NCBI GenBank assembly: GCA_036278455.1
Contig: DASULB010000354.1
Location: forward strand, 1-6,406
Direction of reading: 5' to 3'
From: FW021-bin31 sp036278455
GTDB taxonomy: Bacteria > Bacteroidota > Bacteroidia > Chitinophagales > Chitinophagaceae
Length of the DNA stretch: 6,406 nt
The position numbers and the translations under genes are program-made. Position 1 is the first letter of the stretch. Each line of letters begins with the position of its first letter. Positions 1 to 6,406 of the stretch are shown here, piece by piece. The notes beneath the pieces were generated by a model. The model was not told the origin of the DNA. It did not search any database and saw only the letters and a program-made list of their open reading frames with translations.

Positions 1-1158
1 TGGTACCAGTCCGGGAAAAGCGGTTATTCGCATCTCTATACCGTCAATACCGTTACGGGAGAAAAAAAAGTGCTGACTTCCGGAACTTATGAAGTGCAGC
101 AGGCTGAACTTTCCCGGGATGGCAAAACATTTTACATCTCCACCAATAAAGTCGAACCCGGACAAACCCAGTTCTATCGGCTGGATATTGCTACGGGCAC
201 GCAAACCCGCATCACCACCATGAAGGGCGGAAACGTGGTGACGGTCTCACCCGACGGCAAACACATCGCTTTTCTTTACTCCACGGCGGTTCATCCATGG
301 GAATTGTATGTGCAACAAAATAAACCGTACGAGAAAGCCATCAGGATCACCGATAAGGCGGAAAGCGCCGCCTACCGGTCCTATCCCTGGCGTAAGCCTG
401 ATATCATCACCTTCAAAGACCGCGACGGTCTGAAGGTATATGCCAGCGTTTTTAAACCCGACAGCGCGGCGCCGACTCATCCGGGCGTCTTGTTTGTCCA
501 TGGCGCCGGATACCTGCAGGATGTGGACCGGTGGTGGAGTTATTATTTCCGGGAGCACATGTTCATGAACCTGCTGGCTGATCAGGGTTATACAGTCATG
601 GATATCGACTACAGGGGAAGCGCGGGATATGGAAGGGATTGGCGGACGGCAATTTACCGGCGCATGGGCGGCAACGATCTGGCTGATGAAGTAGATGGCG
701 CAAAATACATGGTGAAGCAGCTGGGTGTTAACCCGCGAAAAATAGGTATTTGGGGCGGGTCTTATGGCGGTTTTCTGACCCTGATGGCGATGTTCAAAAC
801 GGGTGAATTTGCCTGCGGCGGTGCGCTGAGGTCCGTCACAGACTGGGCGCATTACAATCATGGCTATACGTCGGCTATTCTGAATAACCCCCAGGATGAT
901 AGCCTGGCCTATGTCCGCAGTTCACCCATCTATTTTGCCGACGGACTGCGGGGGAAACTGCTGATGTGCCATGGTATGGTGGACAGCAATGTGCATTTTC
1001 AGGACATCGTCAGGCTCACGCAGAAATTGATCGAAAGCGGCAAACACGACTGGCAACTGGCCGTATACCCGGTCGAAAGCCACGACTTTAAGGAGGCCAG
1101 CAGCTGGACGGATGAGTATTCCAGGATATACAAACTCTTCGAGACCTGTTTAAAGTAA
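1..1158 (+). CDS. S9 family serine peptidase (prolyl oligopeptidase / DPP IV-like), 5'-truncated
   Basis: The frame is open from the first base to the TAA at 1156-1158, giving 385 residues; the true start lies before the window, so any signal peptide is out of sight. Residues 1 to about 125 look like the last blades of a beta-propeller, with repeated 'SxDGK' turns (SRDGK, SPDGK). From about residue 135 comes the alpha/beta-hydrolase domain. It has an oxyanion-region HGAG (residues 167-170), a DYRGSAGYG segment, the nucleophile motif GGSYGG with Ser254, Asp328 in HGMVDSNVHF and His361 in VESHDF. The order and spacing of this Ser-Asp-His triad are as expected for S9. Family members usually have about 700-850 residues, so roughly half is missing. 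Such enzymes cleave short peptides, often after proline, and in Bacteroidota are commonly exported. Exact specificity (DPP IV, acylaminoacyl peptidase or other S9 type) cannot be read from this part. The gene converges on smc. Confidence 0.93.
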   Translation, partial: WYQSGKSGYSHLYTVNTVTGEKKVLTSGTYEVQQAELSRDGKTFYISTNKVEPGQTQFYRLDIATGTQTRITTMKGGNVVTVSPDGKHIAFLYSTAVHPWELYVQQNKPYEKAIRITDKAESAAYRSYPWRKPDIITFKDRDGLKVYASVFKPDSAAPTHPGVLFVHGAGYLQDVDRWWSYYFREHMFMNLLADQGYTVMDIDYRGSAGYGRDWRTAIYRRMGGNDLADEVDGAKYMVKQLGVNPRKIGIWGGSYGGFLTLMAMFKTGEFACGGALRSVTDWAHYNHGYTSAILNNPQDDSLAYVRSSPIYFADGLRGKLLMCHGMVDSNVHFQDIVRLTQKLIESGKHDWQLAVYPVESHDFKEASSWTDEYSRIYKLFETCLK

Positions 1159-1251
1159 GGGCTGATGAAGGGTGGCTGAGGACAAGCGGTGACTGCGGGG
1201 CGATTTTCTATCCTGTGGGTATGTGGGTCTCGCCTTAAGCAGGTTCCCAGG
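1159..1251. other. Convergent intergenic spacer, no clear terminator
   Basis: These 93 bases separate the stop of the peptidase gene from the stop of smc on the opposite strand. I looked for a hairpin followed by a T-run on both strands and found none. The best pairing is GGCGA (1199-1203) with TCGCC (1230-1234), which leaves a 26-base loop and no T tract. A short tandem TGTGGGT(A/C) repeat at 1214-1229 is the only other pattern. Termination here may be Rho-dependent, or the transcripts may overlap. Confidence 0.6.
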
Positions 1252-4200
1252 TCAGTTCAGGCTCCTGAAATCCACGGGCACCAGTTTGCTGACCCCCGCC
1301 TCCTGCATGGTAACACCATAGATCACATCCACCGCGGACATCGTCATCTTATTGTGGGTGATGATGATGAATTGCGAGTTAGCTGAGAACTTGCGGATCA
1401 TGTGGGTGAATTTCTCGACGTTCACATCATCCAGCGGGGCATCCACTTCGTCCAGGATACAAAAAGGTGCGGGTTTTATCAGGTAAATGGCGAAAAGCAG
1501 CGCGGTGGAAGTAAGGGTCTTTTCACCCCCTGACAGCTGCGTAATGGCGCTGGGTCTTTTCCCCTTTGGTTTCGCGATGATCTCAATGCCGGTTTCAGCG
1601 AGGTTTTCAGGATCCGACAAGATCATGTCTGCCTCGTCTTCTTCGGTGAACAGGGTTTTAAATACCTGGACGAAGTTTTCCTTGACCTGGTTGAATGTTT
1701 CCAGAAACTTTTGGTTGGCCGTGGCTTCCACCTCCCTGATCGTCGATTGCAGGGAATCCCGTGCGTCCACCAGGTCGGTTTTTTGCTCCAGGATGAAGTC
1801 GTACCGTTTTTTCATCTCCTGGAAAGCTTCTATCGCCGTCGGGTTGATCTCCCCCATGTTCTCCAGGCGCTTTTTCATCCTCTCCGCGCTTTCCTGCAGG
1901 GATGCCACCTCTTCTTCCCCGGACCGCTGCTCCTCCAGGATATCATCCAGATTCACCTTAAACTCCACATGCAGACGCTCTTTCATGCCGGCAAGCTGTA
2001 GTTTCAGTTCGCTCGTTTTTTCCTTGATAGATCCCAACACCTTTTCGGCCTCCTCCTTCCCACGTTGTTTCACCCTTAGGGCGCTTTCCATCTCGGTCAC
2101 CTGATTGCGTGTGTTGTAATAGTCCTGGTCTTTCTCATTCAGGGTTTTTTCTTCCGTTTCCCGTTTGCGGAACAGCTCCAGCAACTCCTGGTCGGTGCGC
2201 TGGATATTCGCCTCGGCGACCGCGATATCCGCGGTGGTCTTCTCCAGCTGGGTACTGTTGAGGGTGATCTGCGCCTGCAACTCACCCAACTGGCTTTGTT
2301 TAAATTCCTGTTCCTGTTTGAGGGATTGCACCCTGCTTTGCTGACGAATGAACTGCAGGTTCTGGTTATTGAAAGCCGCATTGTCCTGGTTGTACTCGTG
2401 TTCGGCTTCCTGGTAGCTCCGTTCGGCGGCTTCAACGGCCTCGCGTACGGATTGCATCTTCGCTGTAAACTCCTCCAGTTCCGAGCGGACCGCATATAAT
2501 TGTTCCTGGTTGTCCTCCAGGGCTTCGCGCAATTCACTCAGCCGGTTCTCCCCGGATTCCACCTGGTGTTTGAAATTCTCGATCCTGTTTTGAAGGGCGA
2601 AAATCTTATTCTGGACCTGGTTGACCGCATCACGGGCCTCATTGAGCCGTTTTTCATTCAGCTGGTTGTTGTACCCCAGCACTTCTTCATGCCGTTGCTG
2701 TATTTTCGTGTTCAGGCCGCTTACCTCTGTTTCCAGGGAGGCGATAGCTGTTTTTAATTTCTCCAGGTTTTTGGCCCGTCCCAGTTTTTTGCCTTCAAAC
2801 AGTCCGGCTGAACCGCCCCCCAGGCGATATTGGCTGCGATATAGTTTCCCGTTTCTGGCCAGAAAGGTCCTTTCGGGATCCTCGAGCAATGCGCCGTCGA
2901 TCTGCGAGATGTCATCGGCTATCCGCACTTTGCCCAGCAGGTACTGCACCAGTCCTTTGTATTTGTCTTCTGTCTCCACGACCTCCAGGGCCCGGATCAT
3001 CCCTGCCGGAAGCGCTTCATTCCCCGCGTCATTGAGCGTGGTGAAATGGTCGAGCAAAAAGAAATTGGCTTTTCCCTTTTTATTTTCGTCTAATAATGAT
3101 ACGGCACTCAGCGCCTCCCCCATGGAGTCGACCACATAATAATTGAGGTAAGGTTCCAGCAGTCCTTCGATCGCCGGGCGGTACTCCTCTGAACAGGAGA
3201 TGACGTCGGAAAGAATCAGGGCCTCGGCGCTCCAGGTCGTGTTCCTTTTGAGAAACTTAATACTGTCGGGATAGCCTTCCAGGTTGTCCACCAGGGACTT
3301 TAACAGGTCATGTTCGTTTCTTTTCGCGTCCAGCAGGCGGTTTTTCTCTATCATCAGACCGCGCAGCTCTTCCATGTCGGATTGCGTGGAAAGTATCTTT
3401 TCACGTGTTTCTTCCTGGTGGCGGATCAGGTCTTCAAGTTCCTGCTTCCCGCTGGCCAGCGTCTGTTCCAGCTGCTGTTTTTCCTGTTCCAGGGTGGCCG
3501 CCTGGGCCTTTCCGGAAACGATATCCTCCTCTATGCGGAAGATGGCCTGTTGCTGATTCTGGGTAGAAGTATCGGCCACGGCGGCCTTTTTTTCCGCTTC
3601 GAACTGGCGGCGCTGCGACTGCTGTTGTTCAGACCTGGTTTTCTCCAGCGCTTCTTTCTTCTGCAGGTATGCTTGCTTTTTCTCTTCCAGTTTTTCGCGC
3701 AATCCGTCCAGCTCGTTGTGCATGGAGGTCAGGTTTTCCGCCTCCTTCCCGGAGGTTTCCTCTCCAGCCCGGATGGCATCCCGGAGCCCCTGTAAGCGGG
3801 TATCGGCGCCCGAAAGAAACTGCTCGGAGGATTGGCGCTGGTTTTGGAGATAAGTGAGCTGCTGCTCGGCCAGTTTCTTGTCATTCTCCCGCGTCCGGAT
3901 GGTACCTACCAGCTCATTGAAGGCATGTTGCAGTTCCTGAAGGGCTTTTTCCTTGGCGGTGAAAAGCAGTTTTTCCTGTTCAATGGTCGCCTCATCCTTT
4001 GCCATGGCGGTTTCCAGTTCCAGCTTTTTATCCTGCTGGGCCTGCAGTTGTCCATTGAGGTCATTAAAGGTAAGGTGAAAACCCTCTAAAGAGGCTTTGG
4101 CAAGTTCAATGCTGATATCGCGGTATTTCTTTTTGATCTCGTAATACCGCTCAGCCTTACGTGCCTGGCTTTCCAGTGTCTTTAAATTGTTATTGATCTC

Positions 4201-4788
4201 AAAGAGCAGATCCTCGATCCGGTTAATATCCAGCTCGGTGGCGTCCAGTTTCGCCTTTGCTTCTTTTTTCCTGGTTTTATAAATGGAAATACCCGCTGCC
4301 TGCTCCAGCATGCGCCGGCGGCTGTTGTCCTTATCCTTGATGATCTCATCGACCATTCCCAACTCGATGATGGCGTAGGAGTCCGTGCTTACACCGGTAT
4401 CCAGAAACAGGTTATGAATGTCTTTCAGCCTGCAGGCAACGTCATTGAGCCGGTATTCGCTTTCGCCGTTTTTAAAGAATTTCCGGGTAATGGTGACCGT
4501 GGTGAACTCAGTAGGCAACAGGTTGCGCGTATTCTCAAAGGTGAGGGATACTTCCGCCAGCCCGCTTGCCGAGCGGTTTTTGGATCCGTTAAAAATAAGC
4601 CCCGACATGTTTTCCGAACGGAGCGCGCTGATCTTATGTTCACCGATCACCCAGCGGATGGAATCAATGATGTTACTTTTCCCACACCCATTCGGGCCTA
4701 TTACCCCCGTCACACCTTCATCAAAACGCAGTACGGTTTTATCGGCAAAGCTTTTAAAGCCTTTAATCTCAAGAGTTTTTAATCGCAC
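1252..4788 (-). CDS. smc: Chromosome segregation/condensation ATPase SMC
   Basis: A complete 1178-residue SMC protein, the usual length for bacterial SMC. It dimerises through its hinge, binds ScpA/ScpB at its ATPase heads and organises chromosomal DNA by loop extrusion. The N-terminal head has Walker A GPNGCGKS (31-38) and the conserved Arg57. A coiled-coil arm runs from about 170 to 500, rich in Glu, Lys, Gln and Leu. The hinge spans about 505-670 and ends in a GGGSAGLFEGKKLGR segment. The return coiled coil runs from about 675 to 975. The C-terminal head has NMGEINPTAIE (from about 977), the signature LSGGEK (1085-1090), Walker B FCILDEVD with Asp1113 and Glu1114, the D-loop APLDD and the H-loop His1145. 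The start is GTG at 4788-4786: an in-frame TGA lies only two codons upstream (4797-4795), and the reading MRLKTLEIKGFKSFADKT matches the family N-terminus. The usual Q-loop glutamine is absent (Leu143). ScpA and ScpB are not nearby. Confidence 0.98.
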   Translation of the reverse strand: MRLKTLEIKGFKSFADKTVLRFDEGVTGVIGPNGCGKSNIIDSIRWVIGEHKISALRSENMSGLIFNGSKNRSASGLAEVSLTFENTRNLLPTEFTTVTITRKFFKNGESEYRLNDVACRLKDIHNLFLDTGVSTDSYAIIELGMVDEIIKDKDNSRRRMLEQAAGISIYKTRKKEAKAKLDATELDINRIEDLLFEINNNLKTLESQARKAERYYEIKKKYRDISIELAKASLEGFHLTFNDLNGQLQAQQDKKLELETAMAKDEATIEQEKLLFTAKEKALQELQHAFNELVGTIRTRENDKKLAEQQLTYLQNQRQSSEQFLSGADTRLQGLRDAIRAGEETSGKEAENLTSMHNELDGLREKLEEKKQAYLQKKEALEKTRSEQQQSQRRQFEAEKKAAVADTSTQNQQQAIFRIEEDIVSGKAQAATLEQEKQQLEQTLASGKQELEDLIRHQEETREKILSTQSDMEELRGLMIEKNRLLDAKRNEHDLLKSLVDNLEGYPDSIKFLKRNTTWSAEALILSDVISCSEEYRPAIEGLLEPYLNYYVVDSMGEALSAVSLLDENKKGKANFFLLDHFTTLNDAGNEALPAGMIRALEVVETEDKYKGLVQYLLGKVRIADDISQIDGALLEDPERTFLARNGKLYRSQYRLGGGSAGLFEGKKLGRAKNLEKLKTAIASLETEVSGLNTKIQQRHEEVLGYNNQLNEKRLNEARDAVNQVQNKIFALQNRIENFKHQVESGENRLSELREALEDNQEQLYAVRSELEEFTAKMQSVREAVEAAERSYQEAEHEYNQDNAAFNNQNLQFIRQQSRVQSLKQEQEFKQSQLGELQAQITLNSTQLEKTTADIAVAEANIQRTDQELLELFRKRETEEKTLNEKDQDYYNTRNQVTEMESALRVKQRGKEEAEKVLGSIKEKTSELKLQLAGMKERLHVEFKVNLDDILEEQRSGEEEVASLQESAERMKKRLENMGEINPTAIEAFQEMKKRYDFILEQKTDLVDARDSLQSTIREVEATANQKFLETFNQVKENFVQVFKTLFTEEDEADMILSDPENLAETGIEIIAKPKGKRPSAITQLSGGEKTLTSTALLFAIYLIKPAPFCILDEVDAPLDDVNVEKFTHMIRKFSANSQFIIITHNKMTMSAVDVIYGVTMQEAGVSKLVPVDFRSLN

Positions 4789-4808
4789 GGTTCTTCATTT
4801 TAAGTCGG

Positions 4809-4816
4809 CAAAAATA
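4809..4816 (-). promoter_or_regulatory. Candidate Bacteroidota -7 box for smc
   Basis: On the minus strand this reads TATTTTTG, a full match to the Bacteroidota -7 consensus TAnnTTTG. Transcription would begin around 4801-4803, giving a very short leader of about 13-15 bases before the smc GTG. No good TTG lies at the expected distance upstream; the nearest candidates are spaced too far. Support is therefore the -7 match and the position only. Confidence 0.35.
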
Positions 4817-4877
4817 AGGTAATCCCTGATTTCCCACCGTGTAAAGTACCCAATACGGCAGATATGCGCGGGGAATT

Positions 4878-4897
4878 TTATACACAAATGTGGAAAA
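4878..4897. promoter_or_regulatory. Inverted pair of DnaA-box-like sites
   Basis: TTATACACA (4878-4886, plus strand) matches the DnaA-box consensus TTATnCACA. Two bases further, 4889-4897 reads TTTTCCACA on the minus strand, one mismatch from TTATCCACA. The two sites face each other, about 65-80 bases upstream of the candidate smc -7 box. A single consensus hit could arise by chance in a window this size; the close inverted pair is less expected. The region does not otherwise look like a replication origin: there is no dnaA or dnaN gene and no box cluster. Confidence 0.3.
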
Positions 4898-4920
4898 GGA
4901 AGAAAACCTGGGCCGCCCTT

Positions 4921-4975
4921 CCGGGAAGCCGGAATTTGATATTTCCTCCGGCAGGGAAACCGGAATCCGGCGGAG
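4921..4975. repeat. GC-rich block of short direct and inverted repeats
   Basis: Within an otherwise AT-leaning intergenic region, this block has a 13-base direct repeat with one mismatch, GGGAAGCCGGAAT (4923-4935) and GGGAAACCGGAAT (4954-4966), starting 31 bases apart. It also has an inverted repeat GCCGGA / TCCGGC (4928-4933 and 4947-4952) with a 13-base loop, and an odd palindrome CCGGAATCCGG (4960-4970). The spacing of about three helical turns would suit a regulator binding one face of the DNA. A hairpin in a transcript is equally possible. No specific regulator can be named. Confidence 0.35.
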
Positions 4976-5012
4976 CAGCCTGTCAATAAAGGGTTTATGA
5001 TATAATGTGTTA

Positions 5013-5043
5013 TTGTTATCTGATCCTTTCGGCGTAGATTTTG
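5013..5043 (+). promoter_or_regulatory. Candidate promoter for the glycosyltransferase gene
   Basis: TTG at 5013-5015 is followed after 19 bases by TAGATTTTG at 5035-5043, close to the Bacteroidota -33 / -7 arrangement TTG-N(about 19)-TAnnTTTG, with one extra T before the final G. Transcription would start near 5050, giving a leader of about 70 bases before the ATG at 5119. A sigma-70-like TATAAT at 5001-5006 lacks a convincing -35 partner at the right distance. Confidence 0.35.
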
Positions 5044-5059
5044 TTGTTTACGTATCACG

Positions 5060-5122
5060 ATGAAAGTCAATGCAGTTCTTTGCACAGAGGGTTTTATTTT
5101 AACAATTTATCGAAACCTATGA
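5060..5122 (+). CDS. Possible 20-residue leader peptide ORF overlapping the glycosyltransferase start
   Basis: An ATG at 5060 opens a 20-codon frame reading MKVNAVLCTEGFILTIYRNL. Its TGA (5120-5122) overlaps the downstream ATG at 5119 as ATGA, the arrangement typical of translational coupling. Its first ten bases, ATGAAAGTCA, are identical to the first ten bases of the glycosyltransferase gene (5119-5128). The candidate promoter would place it at the very start of the transcript. No Shine-Dalgarno site precedes either ATG. The peptide has no recognisable family and the ORF is short enough to occur by chance. Confidence 0.25.
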   Translation: MKVNAVLCTEGFILTIYRNL

Positions 5123-6406
5123 AAGTCACATATATCGCATCATTTCCGCCAAGGGAATGTGGGATTGCCACATTTACCCAGAATCTGATACGGGCCGTTG
5201 GTGTCAATTTGCACGAGGAAGCTTCGGACGATAAAGTTACGGTCGTCGCGATGAATGATACAGGGAATGCCTACCGATACCCGCCGGAAGTAGGATTTGT
5301 GGTTTCACAAGACAGGCGGGAGGATTATCTGTTGGCGGCGGATTACATTAACGGTATCGGAGCTGATATCTGTGTATTGCAGCATGAATTCGGAATCTTC
5401 GGGGGAGAAAGCGGCGTTTATATCCTCTCTTTGCTGCACCGTTTGGAAATCCCCTTTGTCGTCACCTTTCATACCATTTTGAAGGAACCCACCTATCTGC
5501 AGAAGGTGATCCTCCAGGAGATCGCCCGGCGGGCGGCCGGCGTGGTAGTCATGAGCCGCAAGGCTGTCGGATTCCTGGATAACATCTATGAAATACCTGC
5601 TGAGAAAATTCACCTGATCGAACACGGCGTTCCCGATATCCCGTTAAGCGGGCTTCCCCGCTGCGAGGATCTGCTGGAACCGTTCCACGACCGCCGGATA
5701 CTGTTTACTTTTGGGTTTCTGAACCGCAATAAAGGCATTGAAACCGTCATCAAGGCCTTACCCGGTATCGTGGCTTACCATCCGGAGGTGGTGTACCTTG
5801 TGTTGGGAAATACCCATCCGGGAGTGGTGCGCCATTCGGGTGAAGAATATCGGGATTACCTGAAACAATTGATCGCCGAACTGGGCATGGAATCGCATGT
5901 ACATTTTATCAATTGCTTTGTCACCGAAGCCCAGCTGGCCTGGTACCTGTCTAATATTGATATTTATATTACCCCCTATCTGAATAAGGCGCAAATTACC
6001 AGCGGCACCCTTTCCTACGCTGTGGGCGCCGGAGCCGCGACCCTTTCCACGCCTTACTGGCATGCACAGGAACTGTTGGCTGATGGAAGGGGCCAGCTTT
6101 TTGATTTTAAGAACAGCGAACAACTGGCCGAAAAGGTTACCAGGCTGCTGGATAATCCCAAGGAACTGGACATCATGCAGCAGAAGGCCCTGGAATACGG
6201 GAAAAGAGTGCGGTGGCCCCGGACCGGCAAGCGTTACCTGCAGTTATTTGTACGGGTCCTGGAGGCTCATTTGCTGTCGCAGACCAAGGATCAGTTACGC
6301 GTTTCAGCCAATGGACGGGCGGTACCGGTATCCCTGGCGGACATGCCTACTTTTAGCCTGAACCATATCCTGAGACTGACCGATGATACCGGTATTATAC
6401 AACATG
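5119..6406 (+). CDS. GT-B fold (GT4-like) glycosyltransferase, N-terminal part of a probable two-domain protein, 3'-truncated
   Basis: The frame is open from ATG 5119 to the window end: 429 complete codons with no stop. The N-terminal Rossmann half opens with MKVTYIASFPPRECGIATFT, including a PPRECGIATF loop near the acceptor or donor site. It continues with LQHEFGIFGG (His89) and VTFHTILKEP (His118), as in a family of Bacteroidota group 1 glycosyltransferases. The second half starts near residue 195 with FTFGFLNRNKGIETVIKAL, followed by a LVLGNTHPG strand-loop. The nucleotide-sugar region is ITSGTLSYAVGAG (293-305), then STPYWHAQELL. The usual EX7E acidic pair is missing there. The GT part closes near residue 385 with WPRTGKRYLQLF. 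The last residues, LNHILRLTDDTGIIQH, look like the start of an additional domain, which I infer from recalled homologues. It probably transfers a sugar from a nucleotide donor in the cytoplasm; donor and acceptor are unknown. It is divergent from smc. Confidence 0.88.
   Translation, partial: MKVTYIASFPPRECGIATFTQNLIRAVGVNLHEEASDDKVTVVAMNDTGNAYRYPPEVGFVVSQDRREDYLLAADYINGIGADICVLQHEFGIFGGESGVYILSLLHRLEIPFVVTFHTILKEPTYLQKVILQEIARRAAGVVVMSRKAVGFLDNIYEIPAEKIHLIEHGVPDIPLSGLPRCEDLLEPFHDRRILFTFGFLNRNKGIETVIKALPGIVAYHPEVVYLVLGNTHPGVVRHSGEEYRDYLKQLIAELGMESHVHFINCFVTEAQLAWYLSNIDIYITPYLNKAQITSGTLSYAVGAGAATLSTPYWHAQELLADGRGQLFDFKNSEQLAEKVTRLLDNPKELDIMQQKALEYGKRVRWPRTGKRYLQLFVRVLEAHLLSQTKDQLRVSANGRAVPVSLADMPTFSLNHILRLTDDTGIIQH

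Noticed and set aside
247..861. A 204-codon minus-strand frame opposite the peptidase gene
   Set aside because: It is antisense to a catalytic domain with a clear triad and has no family-like sequence.
1199..1234. A hairpin terminator GGCGA / TCGCC between the peptidase gene and smc
   Set aside because: The stem is five pairs with a 26-base loop and no T-run on either strand.
1487..2104. A 205-codon open frame on the plus strand inside smc
   Set aside because: It is antisense to the conserved C-terminal part of SMC, rich in Ser, Phe and Arg as expected from the complement of Glu/Lys/Leu coiled-coil codons, and has no recognisable motif.
3310..3795. A Leu/Phe-rich 161-codon plus-strand frame that resembles a membrane protein
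   Set aside because: It is the complement of the Gln/Glu/Lys-rich coiled-coil arm of SMC; the apparent hydrophobicity follows from reading CAG, GAA and AAG codons on the other strand.
4878..4897. A chromosomal replication origin
   Set aside because: There are only two box-like sites, one imperfect, with no dnaA/dnaN context and no long AT-rich unwinding element.
5001..5006. TATAAT as a sigma-70 -10 box
   Set aside because: The only -35-like sequence (CTGTCA, 4980-4985) is a poor match at 15 bases, and Bacteroidota use a different promoter consensus.
4795..5085. A 96-codon minus-strand frame upstream of smc, in frame with it
   Set aside because: It ends in TGA two codons before the smc start, spans the GC-rich repeat block and the candidate promoters, and shows no family features. 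I also considered an N-terminal extension of smc, but the TGA excludes it.
5758..6123. A 121-codon minus-strand frame opposite the glycosyltransferase
   Set aside because: It is a shadow of the GT-B C-terminal half, where the plus-strand frame carries clear family motifs.

Overview
The window reads as ordinary chromosomal DNA of a Bacteroidota bacterium, most likely near the Chitinophagaceae. This rests on four things: the SMC protein has sequence variants I associate with Bacteroidota SMC proteins, the start codons lack Shine-Dalgarno sites, candidate promoters fit the Bacteroidota TTG / TAnnTTTG pattern rather than the sigma-70 pattern, and the S9 peptidase resembles Bacteroidota members. 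The assignment comes from recall of family features, not from a search.

Layout. Positions 1-1158 (+) hold the C-terminal half of an S9 family serine peptidase (prolyl oligopeptidase / DPP IV type), cut by the window start. A 93-base spacer separates it from a convergent gene, smc, at 1252-4788 (-), which is complete (1178 aa) and starts at GTG. A 330-base divergent intergenic region (4789-5118) follows. It carries candidate promoters for both flanking genes, a pair of DnaA-box-like sites, a GC-rich block of repeats and palindromes, and a possible 20-codon leader ORF. From 5119 to the window end (+) is a GT-B fold (GT4-like) glycosyltransferase, cut at the 3' end just as a probable second domain begins.

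The three main genes do not form an obvious pathway. SMC acts in chromosome organisation with ScpA and ScpB, which are not in this window. The peptidase probably degrades peptides in the periplasm or envelope. The glycosyltransferase probably makes a glycan or glycoside of unknown structure. None is visibly in an operon with another: the peptidase and smc are convergent, and smc and the glycosyltransferase are divergent.

I found no mobile element, CRISPR array, tRNA, rRNA or defence system. The points most worth checking are the fused architecture and degenerate active-site motif of the glycosyltransferase, the leader ORF that overlaps its start codon as ATGA, the missing Q-loop glutamine in SMC, and the DnaA-box-like pair upstream of smc.
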